Assembly: GCF_031877795.1 (NCBI RefSeq)
Contig: NC_133940.1
Location: 13,827,985 to 13,891,984, forward strand
From: Strix aluco
Lineage: Eukaryota > Chordata > Aves > Strigiformes > Strigidae
DNA: 64,000 nucleotides
Direction of reading: 5' to 3'
The position numbers and the translations under genes are program-made. Shown here in pieces: positions 25,587-35,400 of this stretch. The notes below the pieces were generated by a model. It searched no databases. It worked only from the letters and a program-made list of their open reading frames with translations, and had not been told where the DNA came from. How positions within the stretch are numbered: the first letter of the stretch is position 1; each line of letters opens with the position of its first letter.

Positions 25587-26474
25587 CTGAAACAGCATCA
25601 GAAAAGATTTGTGCTTAGAGAAAGGGCAATAGGGAGGAGGGGAAACCTACCTTTCAATGATACTGAGAATGTATCTTTCAAGAGCCCAAGGGAAGGAGGG
25701 TAGGCAAAAAACCTATTCAGTGTCTTTAAAAATTTGATACAGTGAAGATTTCTAAGAGTCAATTATCTGCACATTAATATAATCACCTCCACAGAAAGCT
25801 TTAGAGGAGATAAATTGCTAAACACTGCCTTGCAGGCGGAGAAACAGAAAAGATGAGCACCTCCCCAAGGTGCTAACATTGATCAGCAACAAAGTGAGGA
25901 AAAGAAACTTGGAGGGTACAGCTCCTAGCTTTGATTTCAGTCTTTCAGAGTTTTCCTTGAGTTGCAGTCTCAGCTCCTGTGGCATCTATTTAGGCCAAAT
26001 AATTTTTATGTCATACTTTCTGGAAACAACTAAGAGCCAGCAGACAGCAGTTTCTATTGGAGTTTGCAGCATTTTGGGGATTCTGGGGGGAATGGACACA
26101 GTGCACATACATAGCCAGAATTATTGAAGTTCTCTAAACAAAACATAGAATGCAGAGTTCAAACTATATTTGTCTCTTTTTCCTTCTGTCTCACATCTTC
26201 ATCAATCTCTGTGGCATCACTGCAAGGATATCCACACAGCAAAACCACCCAAGCTCACCCACTGATGGCAATGTATGCAATCTTCTCCTGCCTTCAGTCA
26301 TTTGAAGATAGGCTTGAATCCCATGCATTTGCTCTACAATGCTATGAGATATCCCCAGGTGATGCTCTGACCAGAAGCAAAGTGTCCTCTGGTGAGGCCC
26401 AGTGCTCAAGGGGTTGTGTCAGCCTTGGGCTGCCATTACAGGACCCACTGCAGCACTACTTCAGGCAACACTGA

Positions 26475-26989
26475 TTCAGGTATATGGCAGTTGTAGCTTC
26501 TGGCTTTTATTCCAAAATCTATTAATTGAAGATGGAGCATAAAATACTTTAGTCATGCAAATTGTTTTCATGCTTGATTCAATGTATTGCCATCTAAACT
26601 AGCTCCATTGTCCCTGTGTGGGACTTTCTCAATGTACTAACCCTAGAGGGCTCATTTCAGATAAGAGAGAGTGTGCAACTCTTGCTACCTACAGTTCAGG
26701 TAGCTATATCTGATAGGTTGAGAACAACTTTGAGCTGAAATGCTATGGATTCTTTCAGCTGCATTTCCTATGTAACATGCTTGTCTTGTCAGAAGTTGAT
26801 CTGGAAAAAGGCAGTTTCCAAAACACTATGGTGTGGCTGCTCAAAGGCCTCCTGCTTTCACAGGTACTGCTGATGTGCTCTGCAGAAACTCTGCCCTCTT
26901 GCAGGTGCTCTTAATTCCTGGTTTTGTTAATCTTGGCTATTATCCTGTTTTCCACTTCCCTGCTGCAACAGTATTGCTCTAGATGATAC
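26475..26989 (+). repeat. Long direct repeat, copy A (515 bp) upstream of ALG13
   Basis: This segment is almost identical to 51682-52220 in the same orientation. Apart from one 24-nt length difference the two align without gaps. I see only isolated substitutions (for example near 26484 and 26650) until the last 30 bp, where five differences cluster. Copy A lacks the 24 nt just after GTTGTAGCT; in copy B that block is bounded by AGCT repeats, typical of a microhomology deletion in A. The repeat matches no transposon class I can name and has no coding capacity I trust. Confidence 0.93.
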
Positions 26990-27653
26990 ATCAATCTCTC
27001 CTCCAAAGCATAACTGACTGCTCATTTGCTACTATCCTTTTGTGATGTTACTCCCACAGTAAATGCCGTGGGAGGCTTGGGCCAGACTGGGTAATCCCGA
27101 TGCCTGGCCCAGGTCAGTCTATCAAGAAAAGGTAGCTGCGGCTATGCTATGGGGGGAACGGCAGGCTGTGAACACACCTAGCACCTGGCCCAGTCAGGCT
27201 GTCGGTTACTGTAATCTGAGCCCCACGTGCTAAAATAACATGGGCAAGGAAAAATCTTCAGAATCTCTTTTCCAAATTTGGGTTAGTTCGCCCACTCCGA
27301 AGGTCCGAAAAATTGAGGCACTCCTGGCTACCGCGCAGAGGTCGCTGAACGCTGCGGGTTCGTTAGATCAGGCACCTTCCCTGCCGGTCCAGCACCGCAG
27401 AGGGAGTCCCGCACCCCTGCGGCGGTCCGGCTGCTCCGTGGCACCGGGAACCGCACCTGCCCGGTCCCCTCGTTCGCCTGGGCGGAGGCAGCCGGCCTAA
27501 ACGGGCACGGGAGAGCCGTGCGGAGAAGGGGACATGACCCCCCCGGCCGCCGGCCAAACCTCCCCCTCAGGCCGGCAGCCATTTTGGGGGCGATACGTGG
27601 CGCCCTCTGGCGGCTCCCCGCCCGCGGAGCGCTGTGGGCGGGCGGTCGCCGCC

Positions 27654-27734
27654 ATGAAGTCCGTTTTCGTCACCGTGGGCACCACCAGCTTCGACGACCT
27701 GATCGCGACCGTCTGCTCGCCGGCGGCCCTGGAG
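27654..27734 (+). CDS. ALG13: ALG13 exon 1 (residues 1-27)
   Basis: It encodes [20 protein letters not shown]... with the GTT glycosyltransferase loop at residues 9-11. The donor is GAG|GTGAGG in phase 0. The frame stays open through most of intron 1, and an alternative in-phase donor exists at 28050. Confidence 0.95.
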
Positions 27735-30458
27735 GTGAGGCGGAGGCGAGCCCGGCGCCGCAAGCAGCCGTCCCGGGCCTCCCCTTCACGGCCTGCCCGC
27801 CGCGCCTCAACCGGGCGCCTGCGCGCTGGGAGCTGTCCCGCCCTTTCTCCCTTCCCCCCGCCACGCCGTCCCGTTGGAGACGGGAGGGGGGCGGGGGGGG
27901 CAGCGGGGGCGGTCGTGGGGAGCCCGGTGTGGCGGGGCCGTGGTCAGTGGCGGCGGAGGGGGCCGGGCGGTTTGTGGCGCGAATCGGGTGGGGGGGACAG
28001 GGGGAAAGGTGGTGGCAGAGGCCGCCGGGCCGGGCCGGGCCGGGCCGGGGTAAGTGGGAGCTGTGTCCGACCTGGGTGGGCGCACACAGCCCCCCCCCAT
28101 CCCTCCGACCCTCCGTCCGCCGCAGGTGCTGCGGAGCCGCGGCTACGAGAAGCTGGTGCTGCAGGTCGGGCGGGGCGCGCTGGAGCCGGCGCTGAGAGGC
28201 AGCTCGGCCTTGGCGGTGGAAGCCTTCCGCTTCAAGGACTCGCTGGCCGAGGACCTGTGGAGGGCGGACCTGGTTATCAGCCACGCAGGTAGCGCCCCGT
28301 TTGTTTGCCGAGCCTGTTGGCCTGGGGGCAGGAGGGGGAAGTCGGTTGGGTGAAGTCGGTCTCTACGGCTCGGGGCTGGGCTGGCACTGAACGGTCCGCA
28401 GCTAGAGCCGAGTGGTTAATGTTCACCTTCAGGAGTCTCCCGCGTTTCAGAAGCAAGTAGGATGATATTTCATCTGTCAGGGCACATCTGTCAGAGCGAA
28501 AACTCGTGGTGTTTTCTGTTTCTCCTGTAGGTGCAGGTAGTTGTCTGGAGACTCTAGAAAAAGGAAAACCACTAATAGTAGTAACAAATGAAAAGCTGAT
28601 GAACAACCATCAGCTTGAACTGGCAAAACAGCTCAACAGAGATGGGCATGTCCTCTGCTGTAACTGCAGGTATGGAGCTGCTGTGGCTGTCCTGACTGAC
28701 CAAGCAGTGTTCAGCACCAGCACTCTTTGTTACTACAGTATTGAGAATGTAACAAGGAAACGTACATCCTTGTCTGTAACAGCCATTTGTTTGCAAGGTA
28801 GATATTCCATAGTGGATAGATTAACATTAGGTGCTAATTTACCAAATTTACCAAGCCATTTGACCATGACTCCTACTTTTTTTTTTTTTTGAGGGCACAC
28901 ATTCAGATTGAAAGAAGAGCAATTTAAACCAAATAGAAGTGGTTGAATTTGAAAGAGTGAGGTAGTATCCAGGAGGCACTTAACAGCTTCTTTTTCTGCT
29001 TTTTCTCACTAGTTGTTTGATTCTTTTTCGAAGTACAGAAATAATACAACCTAGACCATCAGTTTGTAACCATGAGCCATAAGGAATAAATTTCTCCCTG
29101 CAGACTTAGGACTCCATCATCTTGCTATTTGGATTTTCCTTGTAAAGGACACTAAAGTTTACTGTGTAGATGCATTGACATAATAAAATTGAAAGTGTCT
29201 GGAGTATTTAGAACATAATAATGGCCTTACTGATATGGATCAGGAGTCCATGTAGCTCAATATCCTATTTGCAGTGACCATATGCAGATACCCAGCCACA
29301 AGTAGAAACAGGGCAAGAACATATGGTACTTCCTTGTATTACTTTCCCTCCAGTGCTCTTAGGTATTTGATTCAGGGGGATTACTAAATCAGATGCTGTC
29401 TAGTTAGTAACTTCCAATACTTCTATCTTTCAAGTACTTATTCAAGCTGCCCTTTTAACCAAACTTCCTGAATTCACCACATCTTCTGACAAGGAGTTGC
29501 ACAGGTCTACTGCCTGTCACTTCAAGAAAAAAAAACAAACACCCCCCCCCCCCCAAAAAAAAAAACCCAGCTCCTTTTGTTTGTGTTCATCCTGGCTCCT
29601 GTTAGTTTCATTTGCTTTCTTGTTTTACCTGTATCTTTATTTGTCTTTATGATTATTTATGATTGATTGCACTGTATAAATAACAGATGACCTCTAAATT
29701 GAAGGCAGAGGAAATGCAACTCTCAGTATTTAGTCTGCATCTTGTTCCTTTGCCCTGCGAATAGGATTTCGTACGTTTCAGAAGAGCCTTCTGAAAAGAT
29801 GAGACCTGCCATTCATTTATATTGGGCAAGTTTCTTAAACTTATTATTGCAGTGCTGCTGACAGCTTCAGAGACAGGAAGAAATTTTTATTTCTCTTTGT
29901 TGAAGTGCCTAGCATTTGAGCCTTATTTGCAGTCTGATAATAGCAAGCTAACAGATTGATTTAGCTGTTCTTTCTGGCTGTGTGTTAAGTGGAGAACTAT
30001 GCCATGTGTTCAAATAGGATGAATTTGCTGGTACAGTTTATGGTGAAGATCCTCAGATCTTGTTTAGTCTCCCAACATTCAAGCACAGAAAACTAAGAAG
30101 TTAGAGCTGGGGTTGTGAGTCAAAGCGGTGGTATTGTTCAAAGTGTGTTCTCAGCAATGCTGCCTATGAGCCAGTGATGGTTTGGGCCCTCTGGTTTGTG
30201 GGGTCTCTTCTTCCTTTCAATACGTGTCCTTATTTTTGTTTCCGTGCTAAAGAATTACATATGTATGAAAAGAAAGAAAATTGTGTGAAGAAAAGATTTC
30301 CCTTTGGGATGGATTTTTAATTTTTTGTTTTGGTCTGTTTTTACAGCACTCTTGTGGAGACACTGCAGTTGATGGACTTGTCAACTTTGAAACCTTTTCC
30401 TCCTGGACAGCCAGAAAAGTTTGCTTTGTTCTTGGATAAAGTTGTTGGGTTTCAGTAA
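27654..30458 (+). CDS. ALG13: ALG13 short form: UDP-GlcNAc transferase catalytic subunit (4 exons, 164 aa)
   Basis: Joining 27654-27734, 28126-28288, 28531-28669 and 30347-30458 gives 495 nt in phase, 164 codons plus TAA. The human short isoform is 165 aa. The product is the cytosolic GT28-fold catalytic subunit. With membrane-anchored ALG14 it transfers the second GlcNAc from UDP-GlcNAc to GlcNAc-PP-dolichol on the cytosolic ER face, an early step of N-glycan precursor assembly. Visible signatures are [17 protein letters not shown] at the N-terminus, [28 protein letters not shown] around residues 75-94 (the HAG nucleotide-sugar site at 80-82), and [14 protein letters not shown]. The C-terminus reads [19 protein letters not shown], matching the short human tail. 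All junctions are GT-AG. The ATG at 27654 sits in CGCCGCCATGA, a good Kozak context. Confidence 0.95.
28126..28288 (+). CDS. ALG13: ALG13 exon 2 (residues 28-82)
   Basis: The acceptor is CCGCAG at 28125. It encodes [17 protein letters not shown] through ADLVISHAG, including the conserved SHAG loop. The donor GCAG|GTAGCG splits Gly82 after one base. Confidence 0.95.
28531..28669 (+). CDS. ALG13: ALG13 exon 3 (residues 82-128)
   Basis: The acceptor is TCTCCTGTAG. It encodes [17 protein letters not shown] and [16 protein letters not shown], then CNC. The donor GCAG|GTATGG leaves a codon two bases in. In human this is the branch point where long isoforms diverge from the short one. Confidence 0.95.
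29223..29720 (-). mobile_element. Degraded CR1-like LINE fragment in ALG13 intron 3
   Basis: Read on + it resembles the antisense of an old sauropsid CR1 3' region. ACTGATATGGATCAGGAGTCCAT lies near the left end, and then GACAAGGAGTTGCACAGGTCTACTG and GTTAGTTTCATTTG in the usual order. It is much more diverged than the CR1 at 24083. A C-run followed by an A-run at about 29542-29566 lies inside it. Confidence 0.5.
30347..30458 (+). CDS. ALG13: ALG13 exon 4, terminal exon of short form (residues 128-164)
   Basis: The acceptor is GTTTTTACAG at 30346. It encodes [16 protein letters not shown] and then [19 protein letters not shown], and ends in TAA at 30456-30458. The peptide matches the C-terminus of the human short isoform, where the helix completes the GT fold and the ALG14 contact surface. 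Confidence 0.95.
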
Positions 30459-30470
30459 TCAATACAGAGG

Positions 30471-30476
30471 AATAAA
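30471..30476 (+). terminator. ALG13: Poly(A) signal for ALG13 short form
   Basis: AATAAA lies only 12 nt after the TAA at 30458. A transcript ending here would have a 3' UTR of a few tens of bases. It lets the glycosyltransferase unit end before the second CpG island. Confidence 0.65.
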
Positions 30477-30479
30477 AAT

Positions 30480-31790
30480 GTCAGAGTAAAAACCTTTCTC
30501 CTCTCTGAGTGAGGCCTTCCATACTTAAGAGTCCACCAGCTGGGACAAACCCTCAAAGAAAATGTTAATATTAACTGACATTAAATGGTTTTCTATTTAG
30601 TGACAGTTTAAAGTCATCTAGCTCTATGCTTAAAAGAGCACAGTGCCAACAAGGGGGACGGGGGAGGAGTGTGAACTGTCTGTTTTCTTGGACAGATACA
30701 TCACAAAATCTGCACTGAGTTGGTAATTCCAGTGAGGAGGACAAGCTAAATTACTTCTTAACAAGAATGGCATATAAGTAGTGGTCTCTTGACTATATTT
30801 GCCTAGTACTAGTTGTCCTTCTTGATGTTCCTGTGATGTTCTGCAAATAAGCAGACACCTTCAGCTCTCATTTCGTGTGTTTACAGAAGCACTGAAAATT
30901 TAAAAAGTGAGAGATTTAAGCCACTTTAAAGGGAAAGGGGCACATGGTAAATCTGGGTGGGAAAAGTCAAGAGCTGCAAACCTGCTGCCAAGCTGTCTGC
31001 GAACTGACGCCTAGTTTTGGGTGATTTACTCCCAGAGTAAAACATGGCCTTTAGGAGAGGAATGGGCGTTGACGATACAGTCAATCCATTCACACAATGC
31101 TGTCCCATCGTTACTTATTTTGGACTTCCGTAAAGTGCAATGTTTCCTATTTGATGCTGATTGGAGCTCCCAATTTAAAGTATTGAAATTTTCAACTGTG
31201 TTGATGCTACCATCAATTTGTTTAAGTAAATGTTTTTAAAAACAAAGGGGGTTTAAAAAAATGTTCACACAGGCTATTTGGTCTGGAATGTGTCTAGAAC
31301 TGTGGAAGTGCACAGTTGGTGCTAATTGCCCTTCCTGCAAGTACATTATTTGTTTGGGTTTTTTTTTGTTGCTGTTGCTTAAAACAAGAAAAAGAAACTC
31401 CTGAGTCGGTGCATCTGATGTCTGAGTGCAATTTTTACTAGCAAGTTAAATGTACATAGAGGCATTCTAATCGAATCAAGCACAAGGGCTCTACATGGAA
31501 TATATTATGCTGCACAGTTGTGCAAGGGTGATTTTTGCCAATCCCCAAAGTTTTCCCCAAATACTTTATTAGGAGCAACTAAGATTTTCACTTCCTTAAC
31601 GATTTTTATAGAGCTGCTGTTAGTTCAAATGTACCGCTGGCAGCTTATCTCCAGTCCGAGAGCACGCAGGAGCCTCACGGGAAATCTTGATGAACCATTT
31701 GACTGACTTTCCCACTAGTTATTTGCAGGCACGGGCACAAAAAGCGATGAAGCTGGAAGGAGTTAGTTTAGCAAGGACTCCCTTCTCCTC
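30480..31790. other. Interval between the two ALG13 units
   Basis: No gene or repeat I can support. I looked for a counterpart of the extra linking exon sequence found in human long ALG13 and did not recognise one, but that segment evolves fast and could be missed. Confidence 0.4.
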
Positions 31791-32012
31791 CCGAGGCAGG
31801 TCCGGCAGGAGATGTCTGCCGGGGCTTTACCGCCGTTTGGCCTCCGCGCCGACAGCCGCGGGGGCGGGGGGTACTGGAGGGAAACGACCCCACGGCGCTC
31901 GGACAGCGCCTGCAGCCGTGAAGCGGGACAGGTATTTGGGCATCTTAAAATGGCTGCGGGCGGGCCGGGGGCTCACCGGGGGAGGCACCCCTGCGCCGGG
32001 CCGGGCCGGGGA

Positions 32013-32168
32013 CGCGCTGCAGGAGCGGCGGCAGCGCTCGGGGGGCAGGAGGATGCTGGGGAGCCGGGGGCGCGCTGCGGGAGCGGCGGCAGCGCTCGGG
32101 GGGCCGGAGGATGCCGGGGGGGGGCAGGAGGATGCCGGGGGCGGGCAGGAGGATGCCGGGGGCCGGGT
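32013..32168 (+). repeat. GC-rich tandem repeats upstream of the OTU start codon
   Basis: A 58-bp unit starting CGCGCTGC(A/G)GGAGCGGCGG is present twice, at 32013 and 32071. It runs into 21-bp units built on GGAGGATGCCGGGGG at about 32106, 32127 and 32148. The runs of G on the + strand could form G-quadruplexes. It lies 150-300 nt upstream of the start codon. Confidence 0.8.
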
Positions 32169-32317
32169 GACTGCGCCCGGCGCAGGTGGGCGCGCTGGGC
32201 GTGGCCCCTCATTAGCAGCCTTCGCGCGCCCAGCCGGCACGCGCCGCGCCGCGGAGCGCAGCGCCCCGCACGGAGTCCCCAACTGTGGTCTCTGGTGCTG
32301 CCGCCGCCGGGGGAAAG

Positions 32318-32458
32318 ATGCAGAAGGGCTGGAAGAAGTACTTCGGGCAGAAGTCCTTCAGCGAGGTGGCCATGGATGAGTACCTGGGCAGCCTGGGGCT
32401 GTACCGCAAGATGACGGCCAAGGACGCCTCCTGCCTCTTCCGAGCCGTCTCGGAGCAG
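32318..32458 (+). CDS. ALG13: OTU-unit exon 1 (residues 1-47)
   Basis: It encodes [19 protein letters not shown] through [15 protein letters not shown], with OTU catalytic Asp36 and Cys39. The donor is GCAG|GTGGGC in phase 0. The human counterpart starts MHKGWKNY at an internal methionine. Confidence 0.93.
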
Positions 32459-35400
32459 GTGGGCGGCGGGGCAGCACCGGTACCGCTCGCGGGGGGAGCC
32501 GCCTCAGGCCCACAGCGGGCGGTGTCCGCTCCAGGACGGGGCTGGGGGTGGGTAGGGGTGCTCCTGGAGACCCCTCTTGGGTGCCCGAAGTGAGGCGTCG
32601 CGGGCGGGGAGGAGTGCGAGCAGCCCCCTGGGCTCTCGGGCGGGCAGGCAGGCTCTTGGGTCGCTTGGGCTTCCCTCAGCTTCTTCCCCCAGGTGCCCGT
32701 GACCCCCTGCAGCGTCTCCTTGCCCTGTTTTGTGGTACTGTTGGTCTTTATAAGCTATGAGTAAAATAAGCCTAATGTGAAGCATATAAACTCTGCAATT
32801 TCTCCTTCATTCTTTCATAATCTTTATTTTTTTCAGCTGTTTTCATCTCAAATTCATCACATTGAAATTAGGAAAGCTTGTGTCTTGTTTATGAGGCAAC
32901 ACCAGCATAAGTTTGAATCTGTAAGTAATGCGTGTGTGAGGCAGTTCTGCACACGTGGTTAGGAAGTAGTGTGGGAGGGGGTGAGTGGTTTAGCCCTAAA
33001 CATACCCACATAAGCATAAACACTGGAAACATGTCGTGCTCTGCCAGGCTTGATGTGTGTAAGAGAAGACAGGGCGATGGCTTGCTTACTTATTTGAGTT
33101 GCAATTGCACAAGTTTTATTTGACTTTATATTTCTGAAGTTCCTGAAATCAGCGAGTTGCTAACACCTGAGCAACCAGTAGGGTGACAGTTATTTGTGTA
33201 GTATATGCTCTGTGGAGCAACCATAGTAAAATTCAATAGGGAGGAAATATGTAGGATTTTGGAGTAAGAAACAAACATCAAAAGATGGTAGAAAACTCCA
33301 GAGTGTGTTTAATCATTGCATAAAATCATGTTTTGGGTTTTTTTGTTTGGTTGGTTTTGCGTGTGGCAGTTTGTGTGGCTGTAGGTGTGTGGTGGTTTGG
33401 TGCCTGTGTGGTTTTGTGTGGTGTTCAGGTGTGGTTTGGGGTTTTTTTTCAGTGTATGTTTTCATTTTTTTCCCCCCCTGTAATGACAGTTAAGTGCTTC
33501 ATCTAACCTAGGAGGGAGATGAGTCGCTACTACTCAGATTCATGCTCTTAATTTTTTTAGGATCTCTTGGTATTTCCACAGTGGTACCCCAAATCATTCC
33601 CATGCTCTGAGGTAGGGAACAGCAAAAGTCATACCCCCAGTCAGACCACAGCCTTTCAGAACCCAAAAATGATAGGAATTGGCAGACCAGTCCCAAATCT
33701 GGTGTCTGTGCCCCCTGCCCTGCCCCCTCCCATTCAGCAGCTAGTAACATACGGTGTAATGTTTAGGTTTAACTTTGCTTTCCAACTGGCTATGTTTTTA
33801 TATTTGTTTTCTTCTTTGTTTTGTTGAAAGTATGTGGAAGGATCATTTGAGAAATACCTTGAACGTCTAGGAGATCCAAAGGTACGACTGATTAATACTT
33901 GTCAAGAGATTAAAATATGAGGAGACTAGAACAGGAAAGTAATTAGGTGATGGCTTAAAATGTGGTGATTTGGGGTTTTTTTTAGACAGACGCCAATCCT
34001 GGAGTCTCATTTGCACAGGTAATACTGTGGGTTCGTACTGAATATTCACATGTATAAACTATCCGTTTTAGTGAGGAATTTGTGTTGGTGCAGAGGAGCA
34101 ATCTATGCAGACTGGACAGTAAAGCTGAGGCCTTATTCATAACTGCAATTCTTCTCTAAGAAGGAAAAAGCAAAATATGTTGAGTGTACCTCGCATCAAA
34201 TGTTTATCAGGCTCTGCAATCCCCTGCTTCTTCCTTTACCCCCAGGTTTGAATACTAGAGTTCAGACTTTTGTTTCTTTAGACATTAACCAGTAAGTATG
34301 GTGAATGCAGCAGCCTCTGAAACAAATGTAGTGGTTTTAATTAAAAAAATTAAAATAGTATCTCAAGTGATGTGTTTAAAAGTCTCTGCCAGAACTAGCT
34401 CCATTTTACTCAGCCTGGTAATCATGGCCATCCCCTGTTGCAGACTTCCCCTCTTCACCCCTGGAAATATCTTGACTCTCAATGTATTGTTTGTTTGTTT
34501 TAACAAACTGATGAATTTGGTTACATATATTAATACTACAGAGAGCTAGAATAGAGTTCTCAGTGTTGAAGATGGCTTTGCTATCTCATGTAATCTCATA
34601 ATCTTGCACAGGAAAGTGCTGGCCAGCTGGAAATGAGTGCTTTATCAGTGATGTACAAGTAAGTGTCTCTTTCTTAAGTTTCACTTTGTTTTGGACTTGG
34701 TGTTTGGGTTCTGGCCCTGGAACCTTTTACTTGTTTGTCACTGAGATACTAATGTGTGAAACACGGTGAGAAATGTGCCCCTGTTCTCATAGTGTGGATT
34801 AAGGGGAGGGTCGGTTTCCAGCAACAGGTATTTGTTATCTTTTTGCTAAGGTGAAACTCAGTCAAGCGTTTCCTTCTAGTGGCTGAAGGATGGAAAATAG
34901 GGAAAAAACAAGGAGATGTAACTACCAGTGTTTCCACTACACGCAAGCATGACTAAAACTCATGTAGGCGTTCTTGAAAGCGCCAGTAGTGAGGAGTACT
35001 GACCCTACTTGATGTGTAAACCCTGATATTTATTTCAAAGGTAACATAAGCCTGCACAGGTGCTGCTGTCTTACTAAAAATGCTGCTGTCCTGTAACAAG
35101 CAGTCTGGCTCTCCAGTGGTAGAAGGAAGAACACTGCCTTTGAAGGCTCGTTCTGTTCCAGTACTAAAGGAACAAGCTGAAGTTCTGGTAGAGTTACTAG
35201 TTCCCTGTACTGAGGCTGTAATCCTTTTGCAGGGTGACTAAATCACTTAGACTTAATTGTCTCAGTGTCTGAGCACGCTGCTGTAAGCCTAAATCCTTGA
35301 CCTAATCTGTGACTAAATATAATGGTCTTTCCCAGATAATTTTTTTCCTCTAAGCTGGGTGTTATTTTCTCATCTAGCTGTTGCTGTATGGTAGCATTCA

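Larger units (their letters stand above)
27290..28380. promoter_or_regulatory. ALG13: CpG island 1, ALG13 promoter and first exons
   Basis: The sequence changes abruptly to very high G+C with dense CpG from about 27290 through exon 1, intron 1 and exon 2 of ALG13. There is no TATA box near the start codon, as expected of a housekeeping promoter. A CCATTTT (YY1-like) element lies at about 27579-27585, 70-75 nt before the ATG. Intron 1 holds a (CCGGG)n run at about 28025-28049. Islands of this kind often fire in both directions, so a divergent minus-strand transcript is possible. Confidence 0.8.
31790..32640. promoter_or_regulatory. ALG13: CpG island 2, probable promoter of the OTU-Tudor unit
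   Basis: G+C and CpG rise sharply at about 31790 and fall after about 32640, spanning the first OTU exon. There is no TATA box. A YY1-like AAAATGGCTGCGGGC lies at about 31947-31961. The start codon at 32318 is preceded by an in-frame TAG at 32213-32215. A transcript starting in the island would therefore be translated from the ATG in GGGAAAGATGC. Confidence 0.6.

Noticed and set aside
25868-25990. Minus-strand QELRLQLKENSERLKSKL resembling the end of the 25.5-kb candidate exon (QELRLEMKALSEK)
   Set aside because: The similarity rests on about ten codons of common coiled-coil residues, the acceptor is poor and there is no donor; a duplicated exon cannot be supported.
26690-26989. Minus-strand quasi-open reading in repeat copy A, as if the repeat were a duplicated exon or retrocopy
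   Set aside because: Interrupted by a TAA, and copy B shows no better frame; no protein family seen.
27518-28292. 225-252-aa plus-strand frames and a 204-aa minus-strand frame over ALG13 exons 1-2
   Set aside because: GC-rich shadow frames. The conserved ALG13 peptide requires splicing out intron 1.
28506-28892. 128-aa frame running through ALG13 exon 3 into the intron
   Set aside because: Only the exon 3 part (to 28669) matches the family; the rest is intron read-through.
31687-32379. 230-aa plus-strand open frame with GGGQEDA-type repeats, plus overlapping long frames on both strands in 31.8-32.4 kb
   Set aside because: Long frames arise in all phases of CpG-rich tandem repeats. The only recognisable protein starts at 32318 in a different frame.
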